This document shows, one piece after another, positions 26,221 to 36,092 of a DNA stretch of 64,000 nt (its first letter is position 1; each line of letters starts with the position of its first letter). Under the pieces are notes generated by a model that ran no database searches, was not told the origin of the DNA, and saw only the letters and a list, made by a program, of their open reading frames with translations. Both the position numbers and the translations under genes were made by a program. The DNA is from Rhodohalobacter sulfatireducens (GTDB lineage Bacteria > Bacteroidota > Rhodothermia > Balneolales > Balneolaceae). Location of the stretch: NCBI RefSeq assembly GCF_022012475.1, contig NZ_JAKLWS010000002.1:62001-126000 (forward strand), in the 5' to 3' direction.

Positions 26221-28119
26221 ATGTGGCTCAATATTAAATCTTTTGAAGAATACAAAGACGTTTACAGGCAAAGTGAAGAAGACAGGAAAAAGTTTTGGGA
26301 GCATGAAGCAGGTACGTTTTATTGGAGAGAAAGCTGGGATAAAGTACACTCCGGAGGTTTTGAGAACGGAGATATCAAGTGGTTTGAAGGCGGGAAGCTC
26401 AATATCACTGAGAATGCACTGGACAGGCACCTGAATACAATCGGCCATAAAACGGCATTTATATTTGAGCCCAATCACCCCGACAGTTTTCGCAGAACGA
26501 TTACGTATCGACAGTTATATGAAGATGTATGCCGGTTCGCCAATGTGCTTGAAAGTAAAGGAGTTGAGAAAGGAGATCGCGTTTGTATTTACATGGCGAT
26601 GACACCCGAGTTGATTATCTCGGCATTGGCTTGTGCAAGAATTGGAGCCGTTCACTCTATCGTATTTGCCGGATTTTCTGCACAATCGCTGGCGGAACGC
26701 ATCCAGGATTGTGATGCCAAAATGTTGATTACAAATGATGGCCTTCGTCGTGGAGATAAACATGTACCGCTCAAGGATATTTCTGATGAAGCGCTTGAAG
26801 AATGCCCAACTGTTAAGAATGTAATTGTTTGTCAGCGTACCAATCGTGATATCGACTGGGTAGAGGGACGCGATGAATGGTGGCACATGCTGATTCGAAA
26901 TGCATCCAAAAAACATACGGCAGTTGAGATGGATGCCGAAGATCCGCTCTTTATTCTGTATACGTCCGGCTCAACCGGCAAACCGAAAGGTGTACTGCAC
27001 ACTTGTGGCGGGTACATGGTTTATACAAGCTATACATTCAGAAATGTGTTCCAGGTATCTGAGGAGGATATTTACTGGTGTACGGCTGATGCGGGGTGGA
27101 TAACGGGACACTCCTATATTATTTATGGGCCGCTCTTCAACGGAGCTACAGGAATTATTTTTGAAGGGGTTCCCACCTATCCAGATGCCGGACGATTCTG
27201 GGAAGTTGTTGAGAAGTATGAAGTAACTCACTTCTATACAGCTCCTACAGCCATTCGTGCTTTGATGAGTTATGATCTGGATTTTGTTAAAAAATATGAT
27301 TTGAGCTCTTTGAAAGTTCTCGGAAGTGTAGGTGAACCGATTAATGAGGAGGCCTGGCATTGGTACCACGACCATGTGGGCGGCGGAAAATGTCCAATCG
27401 TGGATACATGGTGGCAGACGGAAACAGGTGGCATCATGATTTCACCGCTGGCAGGAATTACACCTACCAAACCGGGTTTTGCAACTCTGCCTCTGCCTGG
27501 AATTACTCCGGTATTGATGGACGAAAATGGTAAGGAGATCGGTGGAAATGGTGTGAGCGGAAATCTCTGTATCAAACACCCATGGCCGGGTATTGCCAGA
27601 ACGGTTTGGGGAGATCATGAAAGATATCTGCAAACCTACATGAGCAGTTATAAAGGTTACTACTTCACAGGTGATGGCTGCCGCCGCGATGAGGAGGGGT
27701 ACTATCGAATCACCGGTCGAGTAGATGATGTTCTGAACGTTTCCGGTCACAGGCTTGGAACAGCCGAAATTGAAAATGCGATTGATGAACATCCAAATGT
27801 GGTAGAAACCGCGATTGTTGGTTACCCGCATGATATAAAAGGCGAGAGTATTTTTGCTTTTATTATCTGTGAAGATCAACCGAAGAACAAAGAGGATTTC
27901 AAAAAAGAGATTCACAAACTCGTAACGAAGATTATCGGTCCGATTGCCAAACCTGAAAAAATTCAGATTGTAGCCGGACTGCCAAAGACGCGTTCAGGCA
28001 AAATTATGCGACGTGTTCTGAGAAAGATCGCTGCCAACGATCTGGAAAATCTTGGGGATACGTCTACTCTCTTAGATCCGTCCGTAGTTGATGAGATTAA
28101 GGAGGGCGAAGCTTTCTAA
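26221..28119 (+). CDS. acs: acetyl-CoA synthetase
   Basis: Cytosolic AMP-forming acetate--CoA ligase, 632 residues, normal length. The adenylate-forming signature YTSGSTGKPKGVLHT lies near residue 245, the GEPINEEAW and DTWWQTETG motifs follow, and the C-terminal catalytic lysine region reads PKTRSGKIMRRVLRK (near residue 592); this lysine is the site of regulatory acetylation in known Acs proteins. It feeds acetate into central metabolism, including acetate released from N-acetylated sugars by NagA farther right in this window. Monocistronic, with a terminator 200 bp downstream. Confidence 0.96.
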   Translation: MWLNIKSFEEYKDVYRQSEEDRKKFWEHEAGTFYWRESWDKVHSGGFENGDIKWFEGGKLNITENALDRHLNTIGHKTAFIFEPNHPDSFRRTITYRQLYEDVCRFANVLESKGVEKGDRVCIYMAMTPELIISALACARIGAVHSIVFAGFSAQSLAERIQDCDAKMLITNDGLRRGDKHVPLKDISDEALEECPTVKNVIVCQRTNRDIDWVEGRDEWWHMLIRNASKKHTAVEMDAEDPLFILYTSGSTGKPKGVLHTCGGYMVYTSYTFRNVFQVSEEDIYWCTADAGWITGHSYIIYGPLFNGATGIIFEGVPTYPDAGRFWEVVEKYEVTHFYTAPTAIRALMSYDLDFVKKYDLSSLKVLGSVGEPINEEAWHWYHDHVGGGKCPIVDTWWQTETGGIMISPLAGITPTKPGFATLPLPGITPVLMDENGKEIGGNGVSGNLCIKHPWPGIARTVWGDHERYLQTYMSSYKGYYFTGDGCRRDEEGYYRITGRVDDVLNVSGHRLGTAEIENAIDEHPNVVETAIVGYPHDIKGESIFAFIICEDQPKNKEDFKKEIHKLVTKIIGPIAKPEKIQIVAGLPKTRSGKIMRRVLRKIAANDLENLGDTSTLLDPSVVDEIKEGEAF

Positions 28120-28139
28120 AATCCATCTTTGAAGTGGGA

Positions 28140-28328
28140 ATGATCTACCGCAAGAATTTATGGCAGATCGAGGGGGATGTTCAGCGTGCACAGCGTGGAC
28201 ACCCCTCTCTTCCGATTCTGGAATCGGAACTGTATACCCTCAAAGGGAGACTTTGCAGATCCGACCATAATTTAGATCGGGTTATTTATGTAGAAGAATC
28301 CAATACAATAAAGCCGGACAGTCGATGA
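28140..28328 (+). CDS. possible small protein after acs
   Basis: A 62-codon frame from ATG 28140 with a plausible AAGTGGGA ribosome site; a GTG six bases upstream is also possible. The product is hydrophilic and mixed-charge and resembles nothing I recognise. Its last codons overlap the terminator stem, which argues against strong conservation. Kept only as a candidate. Confidence 0.3.
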   Translation: MIYRKNLWQIEGDVQRAQRGHPSLPILESELYTLKGRLCRSDHNLDRVIYVEESNTIKPDSR

Positions 28329-28344
28329 TAGTCCGGTTTTTTTT
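28314..28344 (+). terminator. rho-independent terminator after acs
   Basis: CCGGAC (28314-28319) pairs with GTCCGG (28331-28336), loop of 11, followed by eight T (28337-28344). It ends acs transcription; the T-run overlaps the stop codon region of the convergent gene. Confidence 0.7.
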
Positions 28345-28711
28345 ATGTAAAAATGAATCCTATCAAAAGTATAAACATACTCAAAAAGAAGAGGGAAAGA
28401 CGGAAGCGGGTACTTATTATAATATTATGAAAGAGTAATCCGTAGGTAAGTGGGCGTTCTTTCAGCCAGGCATAATAATGCTGCCGGTGTGAGGCCCCAA
28501 GGGCCATCGTCACATGTCCGTGGAGGATAGTGAGCATAAAAGGTAAGCCAAAAATAATTGAACCGGGGAAAGAGATCGCTTTGTAGATGTGAAAAATCTC
28601 ACACAGAAAATAGAATGGCCAGGAGAAAATCAATAAGAGTGGGACCGATAAGGCCCAGTTGATATAAGCGATCCGTCGATAATTACTTTCACTTAATTCG
28701 GAGGTAGACAT
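28343..28711 (-). CDS. small integral membrane protein, unknown function
   Basis: 122 residues with three to four hydrophobic helices (WALSVPLLLIFSWPFYFL, FPGSIIFGLPFMLTIL, LSLFFLSMFILLIGFIF) and a histidine-rich loop HGHVTMALGASHRQHY between helices two and three. The histidine spacing could bind metal or haem, but no family is recognised. It is convergent with acs; its start at 28711 has no strong ribosome site. Confidence 0.6.
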   Translation of the reverse strand: MSTSELSESNYRRIAYINWALSVPLLLIFSWPFYFLCEIFHIYKAISFPGSIIFGLPFMLTILHGHVTMALGASHRQHYYAWLKERPLTYGLLFHNIIISTRFRLSLFFLSMFILLIGFIFT

Positions 28712-28773
28712 TTTTGCTGTTAATTAAAATCTGCAACTTAAATAAATTCTATTAACTATAACGTTATTCGCCG

Positions 28774-28806
28774 GTTGTTAGTTGTTAGTTGCTGGTGGTT
28801 GGTGGT
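28774..28806. repeat. short GTTGTTAGTTG-type tandem repeat
   Basis: GTTGTTAGTTGTTAGTTGC followed by TGGTGGTTGGTGGTC: degenerate 7-8 bp units. A relative in inverted or diverged form (TCAGTTATCAGTTGTCAG) lies at 30252, so the ald gene is bracketed by members of one repeat type. Confidence 0.4.
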
Positions 28807-28885
28807 CAAAAAAAATCCTACAAATAGCCACAAAGAATAAACAACAGGCCACTTTTGCCTTTTTACGTTTCACTTCTCACTTATT

Positions 28886-30040
28886 CTAAATCTGACTTGC
28901 AATTAAAGCCTCTATATCACGAAATGGCATTTCAAACTGATCGGAGAGGGCTTTTTTAGTGAGATATTTCTTGTAGGTGTAAACACCATTTCGCAAAGCT
29001 GTATTCCTGTAAAGGCAGTCGTGAATTCCACCGGCATCCCCAAGTTCAATCAGGTATGGGACGATGACATTATTAAGAGCGTAAGTAGCCGTTCTTGCAA
29101 CATTAGAAGGAATATTCGGGACGCAGAAATGAATCACATCATGTTTTTTAAAAACAGGATTGGAATGAGTAGTTGGTTCGCTGGTTGAAACACATCCGCC
29201 CTGGTCAATAACTGTATCTACAATTACACTACCCGGTTTCATTGCTCTGACCATGGGATCGGTGACCCAACAGGGAGCCCGCTCTCCTTCAGTCATAGCC
29301 GCACCAATTACAACATCGGCAAATCCAAGCGCTGTTGACAAATATTGATGATTTGCAGTTGCTGTGATAATTCGCCGGTCCAGAGCATTTTCAAGATGAC
29401 GCAGCATGGCCAGATCGTTATCCATCACAAATACCTGGGCACCATATCCGAGTGCTGTTCGTGCGGCATACTCACCGGTAATTCCGGCTCCTAAAATAGC
29501 CACTGTTGCCGGGGGAATCCCGGAGATTCCACCGAGCATGATTCCCTGCCCGTCGCTGCTGTTTTCCAGGTAGTGAGCAGCAATTTGCACTGACATCGAA
29601 CCGGTAATTTCATGCATCATTCGGACGATGGGAAATTCTCCGTCTTCTGCCTTTAAAAATTCATAGCCGATTGCGCATACACCCTTTTCAACAAGTGTAT
29701 CCATGAATTCATGAGTGGTATGCCCAAGATGCAAAGCTGATAACAAAATTTGATTTGGCTGCATCCAGTTCAGCTCGGTTTTTGTAGGAGGGGCCACTTT
29801 TACAATCATCTCTGAATTACTAAACAGTTCTTCCGCACTGTATGAAATTTCTGCACCTGCTTCCTGGTATTCATGATCGGAGAAATGAGCGTCGATCCCG
29901 GCATTTTTTTCAACGAAAACTTCGTGCCCGTTTGCTGTCAAAATAGAAACTCCGCCGGGGGTCAGGGAAAGTCGGCGTTCATCATTGGAGGTTTCTTTCG
30001 GCAAACCGATTTTGAGAGATTTTTTGGATTTTGACTTCAT
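28886..30040 (-). CDS. ald: alanine dehydrogenase
   Basis: NAD-dependent L-alanine to pyruvate and ammonia dehydrogenase, cytosolic. From ATG 30040 the product is 384 residues, close to the usual 370; this start is preferred over ATG 30100 because a GGAAAAGAG ribosome site lies just before it and the extra 20 residues are not family-like. Visible family features: IGLPKE and NDERR at the N-terminus, the lysine/histidine active-site region SALHLGHT, Rossmann motif LGAGITGEYAARTALGYGA, and CVPNIPSNVARTATYAL near the end. Single gene, divergent from rsmA. Confidence 0.95.
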   Translation of the reverse strand: MKSKSKKSLKIGLPKETSNDERRLSLTPGGVSILTANGHEVFVEKNAGIDAHFSDHEYQEAGAEISYSAEELFSNSEMIVKVAPPTKTELNWMQPNQILLSALHLGHTTHEFMDTLVEKGVCAIGYEFLKAEDGEFPIVRMMHEITGSMSVQIAAHYLENSSDGQGIMLGGISGIPPATVAILGAGITGEYAARTALGYGAQVFVMDNDLAMLRHLENALDRRIITATANHQYLSTALGFADVVIGAAMTEGERAPCWVTDPMVRAMKPGSVIVDTVIDQGGCVSTSEPTTHSNPVFKKHDVIHFCVPNIPSNVARTATYALNNVIVPYLIELGDAGGIHDCLYRNTALRNGVYTYKKYLTKKALSDQFEMPFRDIEALIASQI

Positions 30041-30251
30041 CAAACTCTTTTCCAGAGTTTTGATACCAATTTGTTCCGAATCGAAAGGACTTAGCTCCAT
30101 AGTGAAATTTCAAATTACTGATGAGTATAACGCAAGAAATCAATCACTTATAAAGTGATGAAATTCAGGTATATTGTGAACATAAATTAAGATTAAAAAA
30201 CGTTATTTAATAGAATTTGGAATCGTTAAGGATTTACGTTCTTATTGAGCA

Positions 30252-30309
30252 TTCAGTTATCAGTTGTCAGTGAAACCTGATAGCTGAAGACTAGCAGCCG
30301 ATAGCTTCA
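30252..30309. repeat. short TCAGTTATCAGTTGTCAGT-type repeat
   Basis: Imperfect repeats and inverted pieces (TCAGTTATCAGTTGTCAG, then TGATAGCTGAAG, then CCGATAGCTT) directly upstream of rsmA. It resembles short degenerate intergenic repeats in related genomes and leaves very little room for the rsmA promoter. Confidence 0.4.
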
Positions 30310-30326
30310 CAAAGTAACAAACTTTC

Positions 30327-31106
30327 ATGTCAAAATATCCCAGAACAAAGAAAAGTCTAGGTCAACATTTTTTAAAAGATGGAAATATCATACGAAAAAT
30401 TGTGGAGGCACTTCCGGCAAAGGAAGATGATCTTGTTATTGAAATTGGCCCCGGCTCGGGAGCGGTGACCGAAATACTTCTCGAAAAATTCAGTCACGTA
30501 AAAGCGATTGAACTGGATCAGCGAATGATTGAGTATCTTTCTGAAGAGTATCCCAACCTGGAAGTTATACATAAAGATATTTTGAAATATGATTGGAGCG
30601 CCCACGAAGACGAAGAGCGTGACATTCATGTGATAGGGAACTTACCTTATTATATAACAAGTCAGATTATGTTCGGTCTGTTTGAGTATCGATCGATTCT
30701 TTCAAGCGCAACTCTGATGATGCAGAAAGAAGTGGCGGAACGAATTGTGGCAGAACCGCGATCCAAACAGTATGGTATTTTAAGCGTGCAATCTCAACTG
30801 ATGAGTTCACCGGAGATTTTGTTTGATGTATCTCCTCATGTTTTTTCCCCTCCGCCAAATGTTCACAGTTCCGTTATTCAATTCAAGTTCGATAAAGATG
30901 ATCTTGCCTGTACAGATACGCATCTGAAGAAAGTAGTTCGGATGGCATTTAACCAGCGAAGAAAGAAATTGAGCAACGCATTGAAGAGACTTGATACTGA
31001 ATTACCGGTCGATGAATTCAATTTTGATCTTCGAGCTGAAGCACTCAACCCTTCCATGTATGAAAAGTTGACAGCAAGGCTGGAACAACTTGGCACCTTT
31101 CATTAA
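30327..31106 (+). CDS. rsmA: 16S rRNA dimethyladenosine transferase
   Basis: Methylates two adjacent adenines near the 3' end of 16S rRNA using S-adenosylmethionine, 259 residues. Family motifs: GQHFLKD near the N-terminus, EIGPGSGAVTEILL (SAM motif I), and NLPYYITSQI (motif IV with the catalytic NLPY). The basic FNQRRKKLSNAL segment near the C-terminus is also typical. It precedes groES-groEL by 192 bp on the same strand. Confidence 0.96.
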   Translation: MSKYPRTKKSLGQHFLKDGNIIRKIVEALPAKEDDLVIEIGPGSGAVTEILLEKFSHVKAIELDQRMIEYLSEEYPNLEVIHKDILKYDWSAHEDEERDIHVIGNLPYYITSQIMFGLFEYRSILSSATLMMQKEVAERIVAEPRSKQYGILSVQSQLMSSPEILFDVSPHVFSPPPNVHSSVIQFKFDKDDLACTDTHLKKVVRMAFNQRRKKLSNALKRLDTELPVDEFNFDLRAEALNPSMYEKLTARLEQLGTFH

Positions 31107-31223
31107 AAAACCGACAAAAAGTTTAGTCGAAAGGATTGAAAATAGGATTAGAGGACTATTCGAGAGTTTCTTTTGGCATTCCTTATACTTTGGTACGGAA
31201 GTTGCTTCAACTATACACAGCCA

Positions 31224-31241
31224 GCGTCAATGGTTTGACGC
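31224..31241. promoter_or_regulatory. 7-bp inverted repeat upstream of groES
   Basis: GCGTCAA (31224-31230) and TTGACGC (31235-31241), loop TGGT, 57 bp before the groES start. No CIRCE element (TTAGCACTC, nine bases, GAGTGCTAA) is present, so HrcA control is not supported; this dyad is the only symmetric element seen in the leader. Confidence 0.35.
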
Positions 31242-31298
31242 AAAAAAATTTAAACAACTAACAATAAACAAAAACAATAAATAATTAGGAGTCATCAT

Positions 31299-31586
31299 AT
31301 GGCCACCATAAAACCTTTAAGCGATCGTGTATTGGTTCGTCCGGTCGAAGCTGAAGAAAAAACAAGTTCAGGAATTATTATTCCGGACACTGCAAAGGAA
31401 AAACCACAAAAAGGAACCGTTGTAGCAGCAGGTCCCGGCAAAGTGGAAAACGGAACCAAAATAGACATGTCCGTTTCTGAAGGAGATGAAATCCTTTATG
31501 GTAAGTATTCAGGTACTGAAGTAACTCTTGACGGAGTTGAATACCTGATTATGAGAGAATCCGATATCCTCGGTATTGTATCATAA
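31299..31586 (+). CDS. groS: co-chaperonin GroES
   Basis: 10-kDa chaperonin, 95 residues, with the usual [11 protein letters not shown] start, the mobile-loop region [11 protein letters not shown], and the closing [14 protein letters not shown]. It caps GroEL. A GGAG ribosome site lies before ATG 31299. Forms an operon with groL, 49 bp downstream. Confidence 0.97.
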   Translation: MATIKPLSDRVLVRPVEAEEKTSSGIIIPDTAKEKPQKGTVVAAGPGKVENGTKIDMSVSEGDEILYGKYSGTEVTLDGVEYLIMRESDILGIVS

Positions 31587-31617
31587 CATCGATCTAAACA
31601 AATATTTTAATTACTAA

Positions 31618-33309
<1,692 letters not shown>

Positions 33310-33346
33310 AATCAACCAATAATTCCATAACCGCTTAACGCGTTTT

Positions 33347-33381
33347 AAGCCTCGTTCCTTTGTTGGAGCGAGGCTTTTTTT
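33347..33381 (+). terminator. rho-independent terminator after groEL
   Basis: AAGCCTCGTTCC (33347-33358) pairs with GGAGCGAGGCTT (33365-33376) with one mismatched position, loop of six, then a T-run to 33381. Confidence 0.8.
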
Positions 33382-33438
33382 ATTGTTAAATCTTTTCCGA
33401 TTTGATTTTTTTTCTTTATCGATGAGATTAAATTCAAA

Positions 33439-33482
33439 AAAATAAAGAAAAGAATAGTTGATCTGTTCAGTTTCTTTATTTT
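33439..33482. promoter_or_regulatory. perfect 12-bp inverted repeat before the sugar island
   Basis: AAAATAAAGAAA (33439-33450) and TTTCTTTATTTT (33471-33482) are exact inverted copies with a 20-base spacer, 49 bp before the first Gfo/Idh/MocA gene. It could be a regulator-binding pair of half sites; being A/T-only apart from one G/C per arm, chance is not excluded. Confidence 0.35.
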
Positions 33483-33531
33483 ATATACATGAGTTAAACA
33501 TCATCGAAACCAAAACAAAAAAGATTAAGGC

Positions 33532-34863
33532 ATGTCTAATCAGATGGACCGTGGAGATTTCATAAAAATAACCGGAGCTGCAAGTTTGGGATTATATACC
33601 CTTGGGGCACCGGCAATACTTAAAGGTCAGTCGCAAAATAGCAAGATTACAGTAGCGGTGATCGGAACAAATAATCGCGGAAATGCTCATGCGAGCGGAT
33701 TTGCAAGGCATCCCAATGCGGAGGTAACCTATATTTGTGATGTGGATGAAGAGGCCATTAAAAAAGGATTGAACTCAGTAAAAGAGGGGGGGCAAGAAAA
33801 TGAGCCGGAAGGGCTTATCGATTTTCGAAATGCGCTGGATGATCCGGATTTAGATGCAGTTGCTCTGGCTATGCCAATCCACTGGCATACTCCGGCGGCT
33901 ATTCTCGCACTAAAAGCCGGAAAGCATGTCTATATTGAAAAACCGTGCAGCCATACTCCCGAGGAGGGGAAGCTTTTGGTTGAAGCAGCTGATAAATACA
34001 ACCGCATTGTTCAGATGGGTAATCAGCGCCGTTCGTGGCCATATGTGATGGAGGCGATGGCATTGCTTAAAGATGATATTATCGGTCGTCCCTATTTTGC
34101 GCGTTGCTGGTATGCCAATCGAAGGCAGTCAATCGGATTTGGGAAACCGGCTCCTGTTCCATCTAATCTCGATTACGAACTGTGGCAGGGACCATCCACC
34201 CGAAAAGAGTACAAAGACAACCTGATTCATTATAACTGGTGGTGGCACTGGCATTGGGGAGCCGGCGAGATTCTCAATAATGGCGTACACTATTTGGATA
34301 TGGCCCGATGGGGATTGGGTGTCGATTATCCTGCGAAAGTTACATCCACTGGAGGGCGTTACCACTGGAAAGACGACCAGGAAACTCCCGACACCCTGGT
34401 CACAACTTATGAATTCCCGAATGATATAACTGTAGCCTGGGAAGGCCGGAGTTGTAACCCGAGGGGAATTGAAGGATCCTCGGTTGGCATTTCATTCCAT
34501 GGGGAAAACGGCACGCTTGTGATTGGCAGCGGGAATGAATATGTGGTGTACGACAACGATAACAATGTGATTGAACGTGCGGAAAGCGGCAGCGCTGATC
34601 CAACCGATACTTCCGGACCCGGTTTTGACCTGGACAGAGATCATCACGATCATTTTATAAAGTGTATACAGAATGGTCAACGATCCAGAACTGCAATCGC
34701 GGATGCCAATATTAGTGTCCATAACTGCCACCTGGGGAACATTGCATACCAAACGGGCAGAGCTATTCATTGCGATCCTCATGATGGTAACATTATTGGT
34801 GATAACGAAGCGATGAACTATTGGACGAAAGAATATGAGCCCGGCTGGAAGCCAACGGTTTAG
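33532..34863 (+). CDS. Tat-signal Gfo/Idh/MocA family oxidoreductase
   Basis: 443 residues. N-terminal signal of the twin-arginine-like type (MDRGDFIKITGAASLG), so probably exported folded with its NAD(P). Rossmann domain begins TVAVIGTNNRGNAHASGF; the catalytic-site lysine motif is intact (YIEKPCSHTPEEG), followed by the substrate domain with HYNWWWHWHWGAGE and NNGVHYLDMARW. This family oxidises or epimerises sugars or cyclitols. First gene of a run with a second Gfo, an SSS symporter, nagB and nagA. Note only one arginine (DRGD) in the Tat motif position, so export is less sure than for the GH109-like genes. Confidence 0.87.
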   Translation: MSNQMDRGDFIKITGAASLGLYTLGAPAILKGQSQNSKITVAVIGTNNRGNAHASGFARHPNAEVTYICDVDEEAIKKGLNSVKEGGQENEPEGLIDFRNALDDPDLDAVALAMPIHWHTPAAILALKAGKHVYIEKPCSHTPEEGKLLVEAADKYNRIVQMGNQRRSWPYVMEAMALLKDDIIGRPYFARCWYANRRQSIGFGKPAPVPSNLDYELWQGPSTRKEYKDNLIHYNWWWHWHWGAGEILNNGVHYLDMARWGLGVDYPAKVTSTGGRYHWKDDQETPDTLVTTYEFPNDITVAWEGRSCNPRGIEGSSVGISFHGENGTLVIGSGNEYVVYDNDNNVIERAESGSADPTDTSGPGFDLDRDHHDHFIKCIQNGQRSRTAIADANISVHNCHLGNIAYQTGRAIHCDPHDGNIIGDNEAMNYWTKEYEPGWKPTV

Positions 34864-35040
34864 GAGGTAGTCCCCCTTCGAAGGGGGAAAGTGAACACGA
34901 CAAATGTTGTGTGAGCTCGGGGGATGACACTCCTCCCGGCTAAAGCGAGCCCGTCAGATAGTTGGTTATGTCGTCAGCTGGATACCATTTCCTCAAAATG
35001 TTTACCCGTCTGACCGCAAAAACAGCGTTCGGACGGGATA
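34864..35040. repeat. intergenic repeat with palindromic hairpins
   Basis: CCCCCTTCGAAGGGGG (34872-34887) is a perfect 16-bp palindrome, followed by GGGGGATGAC near 34920 and a 13-bp hairpin with two mismatches (CCCGTC at 35005-35010 to GACGGG at 35032-35037). The style matches short interspersed repeats common in this phylum. No gene in it. It separates the two Gfo genes and ends about 40 bp before the second one. Confidence 0.5.
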
Positions 35041-35079
35041 GTGTAATCAAACTCTCTTAGGAAAAAGAAAAATAAAATA

Positions 35080-36090
35080 ATGTCAGAATACAACAGAAGA
35101 TCATTTTTAAAGTCTATGGCCGCAGCCGGAGTTGGATTAGCAACCGCGGGCAGCCCGTTTCTATCAAAAGCTAAAAGTACACAGTCGCCGACACCGGTTG
35201 GAATGATTGGATTGGATACATCACACAGCCCGGCATTTACAGACATCATTAACAACTCACCAGAGATTACTGACTTCCAAGTGGTTGCAGCTTATCCCCA
35301 CGGAAGCCGGACAATAGAATCGAGTTACAGTCGAATTCCGGAATACACCGAACAGGTAAAAGAGATGGGGGTAGAGATTGTCGATTCAATTGATGAACTG
35401 TTAAACAGAGTAGAAGTTGTTCTTTTAGAAACGAATGATGGCCATCCTCACCTCGAACAGTCACTTCCTGTGTTAGAAGCCGGGAAACGGCTTTTTATTG
35501 ATAAGCCGATTGCCGGCAGCCTGGAGGATACAATTGCCATAATGGATGCCTCAGAAGAGTACAACACACCCATTTTTTCATCATCCTCACTTCGATATAT
35601 CGAGAAAGCTCAAGCCGTTCGCCATGAGAATTTAATTGGTGATGTGTTGGGAGCCGATACCTACAGTCCCGCAAGCCTGGAGGAGAGTCACCCCGACCTG
35701 TTCTGGTACGGGATTCATGGAGTGGAGATTTTATACACCGTGATGGGAACCGGCTGCGAGACGGTTAGAAGAGTTCATACCGACGATTATGACATCGTGA
35801 CGGGAACCTGGGGAGACGGACGGCTTGGTAATTTTCGCGGTACCCGAAAAGGGCGGCACGGCTACGGAGGAAGAGCTTTCGGATCAGAAGAGATTTTAGA
35901 TCTGGGTACGTATGAAGGTTATAAGCCACTTCTTTTAAAAGTGCTCGATTTCTTTAGAACAGGAGAATCCCCGGTAAGTATGGAAGAAACCCTGGAGATA
36001 TATGCATTTATGGAAGCAGCTGATGAAAGTAAACGTCGGGATGGTGAAGCAGTGACCATCGAAGAGGTTCTATCAAAAGCCCGGGCGTAA
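35080..36090 (+). CDS. divergent Gfo/Idh/MocA-like protein with twin-arginine signal
   Basis: 336 residues. Signal NRRSFLKSMAAAGVGLATAG has a clear RR and hydrophobic stretch, so Tat export is likely. The nucleotide-binding start is unusual: instead of GxGxxG it reads MIGLDTSHSPAF, which defines a recognisable subgroup, and the EKP motif reads FIDKPIAGS. Substrate domain ends with a Gfo-like helix pair. The next gene, an SSS symporter, starts 2 bp after the stop, so the two are translationally linked. The exact reaction is unknown. Confidence 0.8.
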   Translation: MSEYNRRSFLKSMAAAGVGLATAGSPFLSKAKSTQSPTPVGMIGLDTSHSPAFTDIINNSPEITDFQVVAAYPHGSRTIESSYSRIPEYTEQVKEMGVEIVDSIDELLNRVEVVLLETNDGHPHLEQSLPVLEAGKRLFIDKPIAGSLEDTIAIMDASEEYNTPIFSSSSLRYIEKAQAVRHENLIGDVLGADTYSPASLEESHPDLFWYGIHGVEILYTVMGTGCETVRRVHTDDYDIVTGTWGDGRLGNFRGTRKGRHGYGGRAFGSEEILDLGTYEGYKPLLLKVLDFFRTGESPVSMEETLEIYAFMEAADESKRRDGEAVTIEEVLSKARA

Positions 36091-36092
36091 GA

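Noticed and set aside
31090-31284. 64-codon frame between rsmA and groES
   Set aside because: It starts inside rsmA in another frame at a TTG and contains the groES leader; no ribosome site.
31107-31298. CIRCE operator search before groES
   Set aside because: No TTAGCACTC or GAGTGCTAA arms are present.
35005-35037. Hairpin before the divergent Gfo gene as a terminator or riboswitch
   Set aside because: No T-run in either direction and no riboswitch core; treated as part of the repeat.
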